From positions 3,348,001 to 3,412,000 of the forward strand of contig NC_085883.1 of the NCBI RefSeq assembly GCF_035222275.1: DNA of 64,000 nt, given 5' to 3'. This document shows positions 45,196 to 56,000 of this stretch, piece by piece. The position numbers were made by a program, and so were the translations under genes. The notes below the pieces were generated by a model that searched no databases, was not told where the DNA came from, and saw only the letters and a program-made list of their open reading frames with translations. Each line of letters opens with the position of its first letter. Position 1 is the first letter of the stretch. This stretch comes from Podospora bellae-mahoneyi. Its lineage: Eukaryota; Ascomycota; Sordariomycetes; Sordariales; Podosporaceae.

Positions 45196-45642
45196 GCAGC
45201 GGGTGATGATGACGGTAACGACAACTGTAGGGGCAACGGCAGCGGCAATAACAGCGATAACGACAATAACGGGAACAAGGGCGGCAACCAAGGCGGTAAT
45301 AATGACGGGAGCGAGGGCGGCAACAAAGGTGGTGATAACAATATGGATCAATCCATGCTGGTACATTCGTTAATGCAGTTATCTAGCAGCCAAGGCCATC
45401 TTATCGGTTCACATCTAATTACCCGGCAGCCCATCAGCCAATCGAAAGAGGCTGTCCCATATCCTGCTGCTCGAATAAAAGGGCCGGAAACGGGGGTGCA
45501 GCAAGTCTCCAATGAACAACCTGGGTTGTGGGCCGCACGGTGCCCACGAGTTGAACCTTACTTCTATGTATCATGGATTCGGGGCGCCAGGCATGATGAG
45601 TCTCAGCTTGCAGGGGAGCAAGTAACGTTGTATCTCGTTTAA
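45196..45642 (+). other. Open frame with Asn/Gly-rich tract
   Basis: Open from a TGA at 45193-45195 to TAA at 45642 (about 149 codons). The first 50 codons are built from aac/ggc/ggt/gat triplets (for example GNNSDNDNNGNKGGNQGGNN), a low-complexity, prion-like composition. The first ATG is at 45343, after the tract, and no splice acceptor upstream is convincing. The second half has no domain. It could be chance expansion of a triplet repeat. Confidence 0.3.
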
Positions 45643-45898
45643 TCAAGAGGTGTTGGCGGCGATCGCAATGTTGGCGCATGCACACGTCTCATCGATGAAC
45701 AGGCTGCACGCTGCTCGCGTGTCGAACCTCACTTCCATGGCACACTTTGCCTGTGAAGGCTGGTAAAATATTTAAGTCTGGCCGATATTCCCCTATCTGC
45801 TTTCATAGCTGTTTCTTTTCTCGACAAGCCAGACCCAGCTTACTTCTTTTTATCATCAATTCACTATCACCTTTTGCTTCTGCTCTCAGTATACCAAT

Positions 45899-46691
45899 AT
45901 GGTTAGTTTGAGGGAAGTTTTGTCTCAGGCCCCTATGCCAAATGGCATTACCTTCTTTCACACATTACCAGGATCCGGCAAACCCAGCCTGTCCCATAAG
46001 AACTGGGTACAGGAATATCCTGAGGTCCGAACTCTTGATCAATTTCATATGAACCCTACCCACGAGGAGATCAATACCGTGTTTGGGTTCGAAGATGATT
46101 TAGAAGCCCATCTTCTAACATGGGAGGTGAGCCCTTTGAACGGTACTACCGAATGGTTACAGAATGAGGGCGATAGTGTCAGGATATTCTATACCAAATC
46201 TTAGTACCTATCTAACTCGCCTTCCAAACCCAGGGAATACCATCCATTATCCAACGGTTAGAATCAGGACCTCTTGGCCACACTAATGTTAACTAGACCA
46301 TTGACTTCACTTGGGGATTTGGAGAGCGTTATCTTGTGATAGAGGAACTTAAAAGGCATGGGATAATCGATCTCGCAATATGGTCGGGAGAAGCTAAAAC
46401 AGATGCCAATCGTCGCTGGCTAGGAATGGAGCTAAGAGGGTAAGTATAATAGCCCTATAATAATACTTATTTACTAATAATTATATTAATAGATATTACT
46501 ATAAATATAAATGCTTCGCTGCATCGGTATTTAACGGCCGGTACCTTCTGATCCTTATATTTCAAGCTCAGACGGCTCAGCATATCCAGCGGGAGAACTA
46601 CGGGATTATTTGCCTTGTTTTCTCAAGCGACTGTGCAATATTGCGCTATGGCCTCTTCCGAACGCTGACCCATCAGATTCGGAGAATGTAA
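45899..46691 (+). pseudogene. Small gene of unknown function with C-terminal Y.YKY..F.A motif; one in-frame stop
   Basis: Three exons, 45899-46126, 46234-46439 and 46493-46691 (GTGAGC..CCAG and GTAAGT..ATAG introns with a CTAAC branch site in the first), join in one frame of 211 codons that contains one TAG at 46294-46296. Features: MVSLREVLSQ start behind a pyrimidine-rich leader, TIDFTWGFGERYLVIEELKR, then across intron 2 LRG-YYYKYKCFAASVFNGR and LLILIFQAQTAQ. The last block is shared by uncharacterised fungal proteins (ELRGYA.KY...VFD..RLL). It lies 0.7 kb upstream of a kinase-like gene with a family-A LTR between. Either a recent loss or the stop is bypassed; expression is unknown. Confidence 0.5.
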
Positions 46692-46920
46692 GCTGATAGA
46701 GCTCCTGCAGTGAACGTGGATGGTTATCTTCGTAGATTCGAATGGTGGTCAGGAATTCCTTATTGGGTTAATGGGAATGACGAACGCGACGTATATCCAG
46801 TACATCCCAATGGCCATATACGGAAACTTGATCCGAGTGGCGCATGGTACTGGGCTCGCGCGGATAGAAATACTGTCTTGGACGAGAATAGTAACACTGT
46901 TTAGGATACTTTTAGCCTCA

Positions 46921-47262
46921 TGTAACGAACCCCTAATCAGAACCCCTGAAAGGGAGACTGGGTTGGAGGCTGCTTCTGAACGACGGTTCGGTGTAGCAAA
47001 AAGGTACACAACAAAGATGGAACAATTATCTTGGTTTCAATAACTCGAGCTTATATTTCTTACTACGGAACTATCTATCACTAGCTACTTCCTTCGTATA
47101 TATAGATCATGGATCAGCTTGGATCACTTCTGTCAGATTGATCCCTTGCGCTCCCGTCACCTTTGGATCATATTGGATTACCTTTCCTGGTGATCCATCG
47201 GTGCTCCAATCTTGATTGGCTGAGAGCTCTCCATGCTCCCCCCGTACCCAGGGTCGTGTGTG
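46921..47262 (-). mobile_element. LTR fragment, family A (GATCC-rich subtype), minus orientation
   Basis: Starts TGTAACGAACCCC and carries the complement of the family-A tatatacgaagg and agaggttctg boxes, then gatcac/gatcc words as in the 37.0-kb copy, ending near cagggtcgtgtgtg. It sits immediately upstream of the kinase-like gene, so it may overlap or replace part of its promoter. Decayed fossil. Confidence 0.6.
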
Positions 47263-47410
47263 ATGCTGTGGTGCTTAGAAAAGTGGATCCCACTTGTTTG
47301 CTTGTGCTACCATTCTTTTTTTAATTAAAACCTTGAGCCATTCCATCTCGCCTATTTTCCTGCGTTCTAACCATTCTACTCCATCACTCTACCCCGTCAC
47401 TTACTTCAAG

Positions 47411-48274
47411 ATGGAAGACGATGAAGATAACAAGATAATTATTAAGGTATATACTCTAACTTTTAAAGGCTGATAGTTACTATTATTAATCCTAGTTTTA
47501 TAGGACATACAGTTTGGCTTCCGACGTTTTCGAGCACCTGCAAAACGAATCTACGGGAATCGGAATATCTTTCTCTTGGATGTCCCGCCGAATCCAATTG
47601 CTAGCTGGTTATCATTTTGGATGCCGCAGCTCGTCCGCTCTTGGCTACAGCGATTGCTGCCAGAGTGGTTCTTACCGACAAGTGTTATTCTAAAGGAGCG
47701 AAACCCGACCAAGGCTGATAGTTACGAAAACGAAATTGCTACATACCTGCATCTTCGATCCCTCCAGGGCACCCACATCCCGCGTTTGTTTGGTGAAGTA
47801 GCCGTCAGCGACCCCCACGCGCAGAGATACCAGATCAGCAAGCGACCCATTCCTGCTATCCTCCTGGAAAACATCGAAGGAGTGTCGTTACACAATCTTC
47901 CAATTAAAGAGCTAAGGAATCTTCCCCTTGTCGAGGAACTCCAGAATATATATGCACTGCTTACGAAGGGGGGGGTTGTTCACGGGGATCCAAGGCTCCA
48001 CAACTTTCTACGTGTTAATAAGAGGATCGTTGCTATCGACTTTGAGTTTTCCCGGCCCCTTTCTAGCAAAATAACGAATGAGGATGAATTGGAGACCTTA
48101 AAGATCGAGATTGAGAAACGGAAAAGGCAGGCACAGGGGGCAGAATTGGAACATCCCGTTCAGGGGCCTGTCATTTTGAATAGTTTACGGGTGCGGGAAT
48201 CTTCCGGCACGACGACCCATGACAAGCAGAGGGGTGACGAAAGACCTCTCTACCCCTGGGGCTCAGCTACCTAA
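47411..48274 (+). CDS. Small atypical kinase-like protein
   Basis: Two exons, 47411-47446 (MEDDEDNKIIIK) and 47504-48274, give 268 aa. VILKERNP offers an ATP-site Lys, YENEIATYLHL a possible alpha-C Glu, and VHGDPRLHNFLRVNKRIVAIDFEFS contains the catalytic H-G-D-x-x-x-x-N and D-F-E motifs of aminoglycoside-phosphotransferase-like and fungal kinase-like folds. The N-terminal glycine loop is not obvious and the C-lobe is short, with a charged tail, so activity is uncertain. It could phosphorylate a small molecule or protein, or be a pseudokinase. It lies in the transposon-rich accessory segment, next to the small stop-containing gene at 45.9 kb. Confidence 0.7.
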
Positions 48275-48412
48275 GGTGTGTTCTCGGCACGGGCGTGTTG
48301 GGCCGCCCGAAGGCTAACCCCCTCCTGGTTCGGTAGGAGTATACAGGCTTCATCAAGGCCGCGGCCGGGAACGATGCCCCCGTGATGGGCGAGGTGGAGA
48401 TGTGGTGTAGTG

Positions 48413-48541
48413 GGAAAGAGGGGAGGAAATAGAGGTTAGCGGAAAGTGAGACGTGGGAGGTGCACTCAGGAAGGATGGATGGGCACTGACGGGAGTGGGA
48501 GGGGTTTCTATATAGGAGCCGGGCGGCCGGACTTATCTGTC
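48413..48541 (-). repeat. Dispersed repeat, copy 2
   Basis: Reverse-orientation copy of 41919-42045. The pair brackets about 6.4 kb of gene fragments, the small broken gene and the kinase-like gene. Confidence 0.6.
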
Positions 48542-48790
48542 ATTTAGCTCTTCTCCCTTGGTCAAATCGACGAGCGCAAAATACACGCTCCACTCCCTAG
48601 TTGTTCAGCTGCGTAGCCGTGAGCGCCATGGTTTCTCTGTCGTACGAGATACCGTCATCGGGGTGGACCTATCAGAGCCTTGGCCCTGATCTCGGCGGAC
48701 CAATCGGGCAGCATTTAGCGGTGCCAGTATCGTAAAATAGATGTTGGGCTCGGGATTACCTGGTGGAATGGCGCGGCCATAATCTCGATG

Positions 48791-48866
48791 TTGTGGAGGG
48801 ACCTGGAAGTTGTGTAGGGACCTGAAAGTTGTGGGGGAACCTGAAAGTTGTGAGGGGACCTGAAAG
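48791..48866 (+). repeat. 19-bp minisatellite, four units
   Basis: Units of the form ttgtgaggggacctgaaag at 48791, 48810, 48829 and 48848, differing at one to four positions, with a partial fifth unit. Confidence 0.85.
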
Positions 48867-49254
48867 TTGTGAGGGGGGGCGAGCACAGCAGCCTGGGGTG
48901 GTTTGTCTCCGCCATTCACAAGGATGGATCGCGTTTGGCAACCAAGCCGTGGTGGCGAGCACGCTTAGCCGCAAGACCAAAAACTCCACCTGTCAAGTCG
49001 TGTCAATCGGGTCAGAAATGCGTCCCACAGCGGCCCGCCGCGTCGCGCCCAGAGATCTACTACGACAGGGGTCATATCCAGTCCATCCAACGTCCTTGAC
49101 AATGTCACATACGGAGCTCACCTCGTCTGCTTCTAATCACACACAAAATACCGAGCCAGAGAGTGATCAACCTGGAGCCTGGCTGAGAGGGCTCCAGATC
49201 TTGCTTGGGTGAATAATTCGCCAAAATCTGGGCTAATATAACCCTACCCTAATG

Positions 49255-50475
49255 AATGTCAAGTCTGCCAAGTCAAGTCGGCTACCCGCCCGAAACCCCC
49301 CGCGAACCCCGACACGGCCCAGGAGCTGGTCGAAAACGTCAACCAATATCCGGAGGACTAGATCCTCTACCTGAGGAATATGGACGTACATGATATTGCG
49401 TTGGAAGGCGACGTTGTCACCCTCCATGTTGCCGCCAGCACCCACGACTCCGCCATCTCGTCTCTCCGAATCGAAGTCTCAACCGCGACGCGATCATCGG
49501 CTACCAGAAGGAACAACTAAACGAACGGAACCTCGATACTATTCAAAAGATTTCCCGACTTAAGGTTGAGAAAGCTCAACTTCTCGCCGCTACTGCCTCC
49601 GTACATATCCCACCGACTAACCCCGCGCCTATTGCGAAACTTCCTGTTAAACCCCTTGCAAATATACTCTGGGAACGCCTACATCTACTCCTGCCTCACG
49701 TACTGGATCTACCCTCGTCAGCGAGAAACTCCCAGACCCAGAAAAGTTTGACGGATCCCGCGCAGACCTCCGACGCTTCACGCAACAAATCTACGGCAAG
49801 ATAATCGCTAACGCAGACCGATTCCCGAACCGCTCCTGGCCGCTTGACTTACATTGCCGGCCGCCTAACTGGGAAGGCATACCAGCTGATACTACCCGAG
49901 ATTGCCTATGGACTCCCTCAGTTCCCCGATTACCCTGACATGCTCGCCTCCCTTGAAGCTGCCTTTGGCGACCTTGACCGTGTGCATTCTGCATAAAACA
50001 AACTATACCAGCTCCAACAGAGGAATGACGACTTCAGCACCTATTTCTCCGAATTTCAACGCCTAGCCCTGGAAGGAGAGATGCCCGAAGAGAGCTTGAC
50101 GCCCCTACTATTCCAAGTCATCTCGCAAGAACTGCTGAACATGCTCCTACACAACCTGTCTAGCCCCCTGCCATCGGTAAATGGTACGAGTCTGGGCTAA
50201 GTCGCCCCCAGACTCCAACTCCCTGCGTGGAAAAAGTGCCGATACGCAGCAACAACGGGTGTTCGGACTCGACGCCTTCCCAACGGACTGGAAACACTCG
50301 AAGGAACAAAGCTACACGGATATTACAAATCTCTCCCGCATCTGTGCGAGGACTCTCTGTCCGTGAGGAGGAAGACCTCCGATCGTACCTAATGATCTTA
50401 CCTGTCACCCTAGAAAATGGGCAGCAACGGCTGCCTACTTACGCCTTGACTGACTCTGGGGCCCAGCAATCAGGT
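49255..50475 (+). mobile_element. Ty3/gypsy-type Gag remains with a protease scrap (fossil)
   Basis: Stretches such as [20 protein letters not shown], then [16 protein letters not shown] and the [14 protein letters not shown] block, match the retrotransposon Gag domain of fungal Ty3/gypsy elements. Near the end, YALTDSGAQ resembles the aspartic-protease active-site start. No reverse transcriptase, RNase H or integrase follows, and no matching LTRs flank it. It is clearly broken, with several breaks, and of medium age since composition is not as AT-shifted as the deserts. Confidence 0.65.
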
Positions 50476-51760
50476 CATCCGCCGGTTCCAGACAGAGGAG
50501 AGCAGAATAAGGACGGTCACTGCTGCCTCTCTCAGCACCGTAATCACCCTGACGACGGTGATCAGCCGAGTAACCTAGAACAATGTTATCCTCTGGTTTC
50601 TGACAGACAGAGGAGAGTAAAATGCTGATGACGGTCTTTTCATACCACCTCTTGTGCAATATCGTATCTCCCTTGCAACCATGCATACAAACCCCCATTA
50701 TGTAAAAGAGTTGCCCATATCTCGTCTGTATTCTCGCCGGGTGCCGAGAACGCCTTCCATAAAAGGTCCCTCTCCAAGGCAATTAGGAGTGAGTTATTAT
50801 ATGAGTTGCTACTAAAGTTGGGCAATTGTGTACCTCATAGCCGCGGAATATTTCTTTTTTAAACTAAAACAATGCCTCTAACTAAGAAAGAAAACGACCC
50901 CTTTCCGACATTAGTCTCATCCGTGATAAAGTTATCACAATCAACTAAACAGTCTCTAAATCCGACCTCTATAAGCCCTAGAAAACTAACAGCCATATCT
51001 TATACTTTCACTGCTTGGTGGTGTCAATCCACTGCACTTATCTCAATCATCATCTAAGCAACCTCCTTGTAACCCCCAGTCGAGTGACCTAAAGACCGTT
51101 TCCAAAGGCGCCATCTTGTAGATAGGGGGTACTCGTCGTCGGCATTAATCTAAGGGCTCTGCCATGCCGCCAGCGTTGAAGACCTTGCCGGAGCCTCTGG
51201 TTGGTTAATAACGGAAGGGAGAGCCCAATACCTTTGAGCTCCCGTCATGAGGGGCGGGTAGAGGAGGAAGCTCATGATTGTCTGAGCTTTCTTTAGGAAC
51301 TAAATATTATATACCTTCCTAAACATATATATTATCTACCTAAACATGTATATTAGATCCCAAGATTCGGCATTAATGACACTTAAAATTATCTTTTCTT
51401 TCCTTCCTAAAGTTTAAGTTCAAACCAAACAGTTAGGGTTTAATATACTAATTTTCCACATTGTCTTTCTAGGCATAAATCCCTATAATTTAGTACCTAT
51501 AATTTTACTAACAGAGCATAGTTCCCTATTTCTTTTTCTTTTACAGGGAATAGTCTCTATGCTTGTCTTCCTTTGGTATTACCTTACACCGTACTTCGCA
51601 ATTCAAGGACTCCAAAGTCTTTACGATAATTACTTCCACTTACCTGATAGGGCCTAATCAATTGGGCTACCGGCGTATGTTCCCGTAAATATAAAGGAGC
51701 TGTCTCTCGGAACTACAATGTATTAGGCATAAATAAAGTCTAGAAATTCTAAAGAGATAA
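50476..51760. other. Intergenic, becoming AT-rich
   Basis: 50476-50640 contains two similar gacagaggagag-containing segments about 125 bases apart. 50930-51000 shares a 44-base word with 42.2 kb. 51290-51760 is AT-rich desert. No gene. Confidence 0.35.
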
Positions 51761-52209
51761 TGTCACAGTTAACCCAACGGCAGGTCGCGCAGTATGTGGG
51801 GCGCAGGACGTCCCCAGCCAATCATTAGGAAAGTCAGGAGGCAGCCAATCAGGGCTGGTCAGAAGTGCTATGGCGCCAAGAAGCACGAGCACTCTGCAGG
51901 ATGCAAGATGCTACGGGTGATCGAAGGCATAGCACGACGAGCAATCTGCAGGATGCAATGTGCTAGGAGTGATCGGGGCCATAGCAGGTCGAGCACCTCA
52001 GGGTCCCGAGGTCTATATATACGGAGGAACTGGCTGGTGTAGATAGACAGTTCCGCAGTACGCAATACAAGTCACAATCGTTGGTATCTAGACTATTGTG
52101 ATTAAGATAAGCTATTATTGTACACTAGTTAGCTGTACCGAACCAGGAGTGTTCAGAAGTGCCTTCAACCAGTATCCCTTTCAGAGGTTCTGGATAGGGG
52201 TTCGTCATA
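51761..52209 (+). mobile_element. LTR, family A, about 449 bp, well preserved
   Basis: TGTCACAG to TTCGTCATA with the tatatatacggaggaact box, agacagttccgcagta, and ccctttcagaggttctgg. It has an extra internally repetitive section with two similar copies of atgcaagatgct / atgcaatgtgct before the TATA-like box. Solo LTR or fragment; no internal region. One of the younger copies here. Confidence 0.7.
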
Positions 52210-53001
52210 TATTCCCAGTCTCTCCTGCCGTTTGGAGATGGAACAGTAAGAATGATCCCTCGTAGGGCCCCTCTCGCTCTGCAGCTGACATTTATATCAG
52301 CCTACTTTAGAAAAGATGGGAGCATATATTTCGATGCTACAGCTAGGAGCGAAATCGACGTCGCTCCGCACTCTTTTCAAGAGTTTGAGCATGGACCAGC
52401 TGTACTTTAGTGACATTGAGATACATTGATGCGCCAAAGTTGGCTGATATTCGCCTTATTTTCGATAGCTAACATTGCGTCAATAAGTAACGTCAAGTAG
52501 CGTTAGGTAAATAGAGCGTTCCGGCGCTTACGTGAGCTGTCACACAGTGCTGTAGCGCAAACGAGTACAAAGAACTTATCTAAGGTACGCGGCTTATTCC
52601 AACAGGCAGGCTTGGCATTTCTCCTTTCCGTATTCGGAGATTCCCATTTCGCCTTCCACAATGACATTTTCTAAACCTTTCGCGACTACGCTCTGGAGCT
52701 GGTGCTCACTACAGTGCTGTCCAGTACTGGAACACTGCCAATCACGATGCCTTCGTGTGCGCTCAGCTGGCGCGAGTCGTCCAGGCGCCACACAGCTAGA
52801 TGCTCAAAGTGCGGGGTAATGCGGGTGGTGATTTAGGCATCGAAATTTCTGAGGGACAACAGTAGCAGCGGTTAACAAACTTCAACACCGCAAATCTGAT
52901 CCACCAAGATCCCTGCTAAATTCGACGACTTCTGCGGTAAGTTTAGTGTATAATACGTTTCGCCAAAGTCGTCTATCTAATTATGTTTTCCCGCAGCTAC
53001 G
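52210..53001. other. Promoter side of the second receptor
   Basis: No gene. A ttcccgcag acceptor-like site at 52988-52996 just before the ATG suggests a 5'-UTR intron. Confidence 0.45.
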
Positions 53002-56000
53002 ATGCGTCAACGATTCTTGTCCGTTGTGAAGAGTTTTAATCGAGACAGTTCGAGAGATCGAGGAGGCTCCAGCCAGCAGGAGCAGAGCGACCTCGACGCT
53101 CCGACTACTATCGCCGTCACATCTACATCTGTTTCCAACGCAGACGTTCACCACACGCCTTCACCTGATTCTACATCTATCCGGCAGGCCCATGCCGTCA
53201 TTCCGTCCTCCCCGGCGATATCGGCCCCTCCTCCTGCATCCTCCTCTTCGCCGCTCCGGAGCGAGGAAGCTAAACTTGGACTCCATATCATATTTGACAG
53301 CGGCCACACGCCTAGCCATGTTGCTAAAGTGGAGTATGTTTCCCGATCTGCTGCTTCTGTGAATTTCACTGATATATTTTTTTCTTTACTAGCTTCGTTG
53401 CAGTTCATGGGCTTAACTTCAAAGGCAGCCAACATCACGCGTGGGAAACATGGACTAAAAATGGGAAGCTCTGGCTCAAGGACTTTCTTCCAGCTGCCTT
53501 GGAAGGAAGGCCCGTACGAGTGATGTTATTTGGCTACAATTCCCGTCCTGCATTACAATCGGCGGGTATTAAGCTTGACGACCACGCGCGGAGTTTGTTA
53601 CAGTGGCTCAGTCTGAGAAGAAAGGTAATATTCACTAGCACAATTACAGTAGTCTCCTCTCACACAGAATAGGATGTGCCGCATCGCCCACTTGTATTCA
53701 TCGCCCACAGCTTGGGTGGCCTAGTGGTAAAACAGGTTAGGATAACGGCCCTACCAGAATTCTTTCATTGCTAACTACAAAAGGCGCTTATTGAAGCCAC
53801 ATTAGACCTATCATACAGATCAATCGTTGAAGCCAGCCGTCTTCTCGTCTTCTTCGCCACGCCTCACCAGGGTGGAAACTACGTTAGCGTTGGAGATGTT
53901 GTGGCCAGAATTGTTAAGTCTGGCCAATTGAAGCTACAAAACGACCTACTCGACGCCTTGAAGCAACATTCGGATAATGCAACGAAAAGATTCGAGCAAT
54001 CTCGCCACCTATTTGACAGCAGCCTTGTTGTTAGCTTCTTTGAAGGAATGCCGTATGGGCTAATGGGCATCGTATGTCAGTCTGAAAATTGGTAGACTAA
54101 TTGGCTGACATGGAGACAGATTGTCGAGAAGAAATCGGCAGTGTTGAACCTGCCCGGCTCGCGTGAGAAACAAGTCCCTGTCAACGCCGACCACAGCTCA
54201 ATTTGCAAGTTCGATTCACCTGACGATCCGGAGTGTCAGCTGGTTCTGGGAACAATTGCAGAGGAGCTACGTCGTGCCGTAGAGCCACGTCATATTATAG
54301 AGCCAGGACGTACGTGCCAGAAAGGAACTGTCGTAGATCTACTGTAGCCGTCGCTGACTCGTGTACCTACTAACGAAGCGTTCTCAAAGGAGGACCAGCA
54401 ATGCCTAAAGCAGCTGCGCCTTACCGATCCGCGCGTCGATAAGCTACGGATTGAACGCACTAAAGGCGGTCTCTTGCAGGAGTCATATCGCTGGGTCCTC
54501 AAGAACCGTGACTTTCAGCAATGGCAAAAACAGGGCAGCGGCGTCGGCAGTAAACGCGGAGAGGGCCATGACCATAACCACGGCCACGGCCACGACTATG
54601 ATCCAGAGAGCCGGCTCCTCTGGGTGAAGGGCGACCCCGGCAAGGGCAAGACAATGCTGCTATGCGGTATTATTGACGAGTTAAGCAAATCCGCCGACTC
54701 TGTTTTGTCTTTCTTCTTCTGTCAGGCCGCCGATTCTCGTGTCAATAATGCTACTGCCGTACTCCGCAGCCTAATCTACCTGTTTGTCGACCAACAACCA
54801 TCTCTTCTCCCTCATGTACGGAGTGAGTACGACCGCGCTGGAGAAACCTTCTGCAAAGATCCAAATACCTGGGACACCTTAACGAAAATCTTGACTAGCA
54901 TTCTGAGAGACCCAGGCCTAAAAATGGCTTATATTGTCATTGACGCCCTTGATGAATGCGTGGTCGACCGGGTGCAACTCCTCAAGTTGATTCTCGAGAA
55001 GTCATCTACTTCCTCCCGTGCCAAATGGGTTGTCTCTAGCCGCAACTGGCCACAAATTGAGGGACTGTTGGGAACAATACCGCAAAAGTCAATACTAAGC
55101 CTCGAGTTGAACGTCGAATCCGTCACCGCCGCCGTCGAAGCGTTTATTCGGCATAATGTTCTGTACCTTTCACAACTGAAAGGTTACGACACCGAGATAG
55201 AGAATGCCGTATATCACTATCTCTCTTCCAACGCAGATGGGACCTTCCTCTGGGTCGCCTTGGTCTGCCAGGCACTCGCCGACCCGAACGTTCAAGAATG
55301 GCAAACGCTAGACAAGCTATACGTATTCCCGTCAGGGTTAGACCCTTTATATGAGCGAATGATGAAGTATGTTAACGACTTGGACGATGCGGACCTTTGT
55401 AAGCGAATTCTTGCTACCGTTACCGTTGTTCGCCGACCCATTAACCTGCGTGAGCTTATTACACTCACCGAAGTGCCAAAGAACGTTTTAAAGAAACCGG
55501 AGTACCTGGAAAAACTTATAAAGCTTTGTGGCTCGTTTTTACATCTCCGAGAACAAGTTATTTACTTCGTCCACCAATCAGCCAAAGACTTCCTACAAGG
55601 AAAGGCCGCGCACCAAGCTTCTCAAAAGGCTTTCAACTTGATCTTCCCTCAAGGGCCGGAAGATGTACACCACATCATCTTCTCAAGGTCGCTCAATGCG
55701 ATGTCCGCGATATTGCGACGCGATAGCTACGGCTTAAAGGCACCGGGATTCCCAATTGACAAGGTTCAAACGCCAACTTCGGACCCACTGGCTACAGTAC
55801 GGTACTCATGCGTTTTCTGGGTTGACCATCTCCGCGACTCGATTTCCGATAAAGACGCGCTGCAACGTAACACATTAGATGCGATCCAGACTTTCGTTGA
55901 GCAGAAATATCTTTACTGGCTCGAAGCTCTCAGTTTACTCCGAGCAATATCGGAAGGTGTTATCGCCATAAGACAGCTTGACGATCTACTGGTAAGTCTG

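Larger units (their letters stand above)
48275..49254. other. Intergenic with dispersed repeat and minisatellite
   Basis: Holds copy 2 of the dispersed repeat and a 19-bp minisatellite, listed separately. Frames here are repeat artefacts. Confidence 0.4.

Noticed and set aside
48605-48919. 104-codon minus-strand frame with repeated NFQVP words
   Set aside because: A by-product of the 19-bp minisatellite, not a gene.
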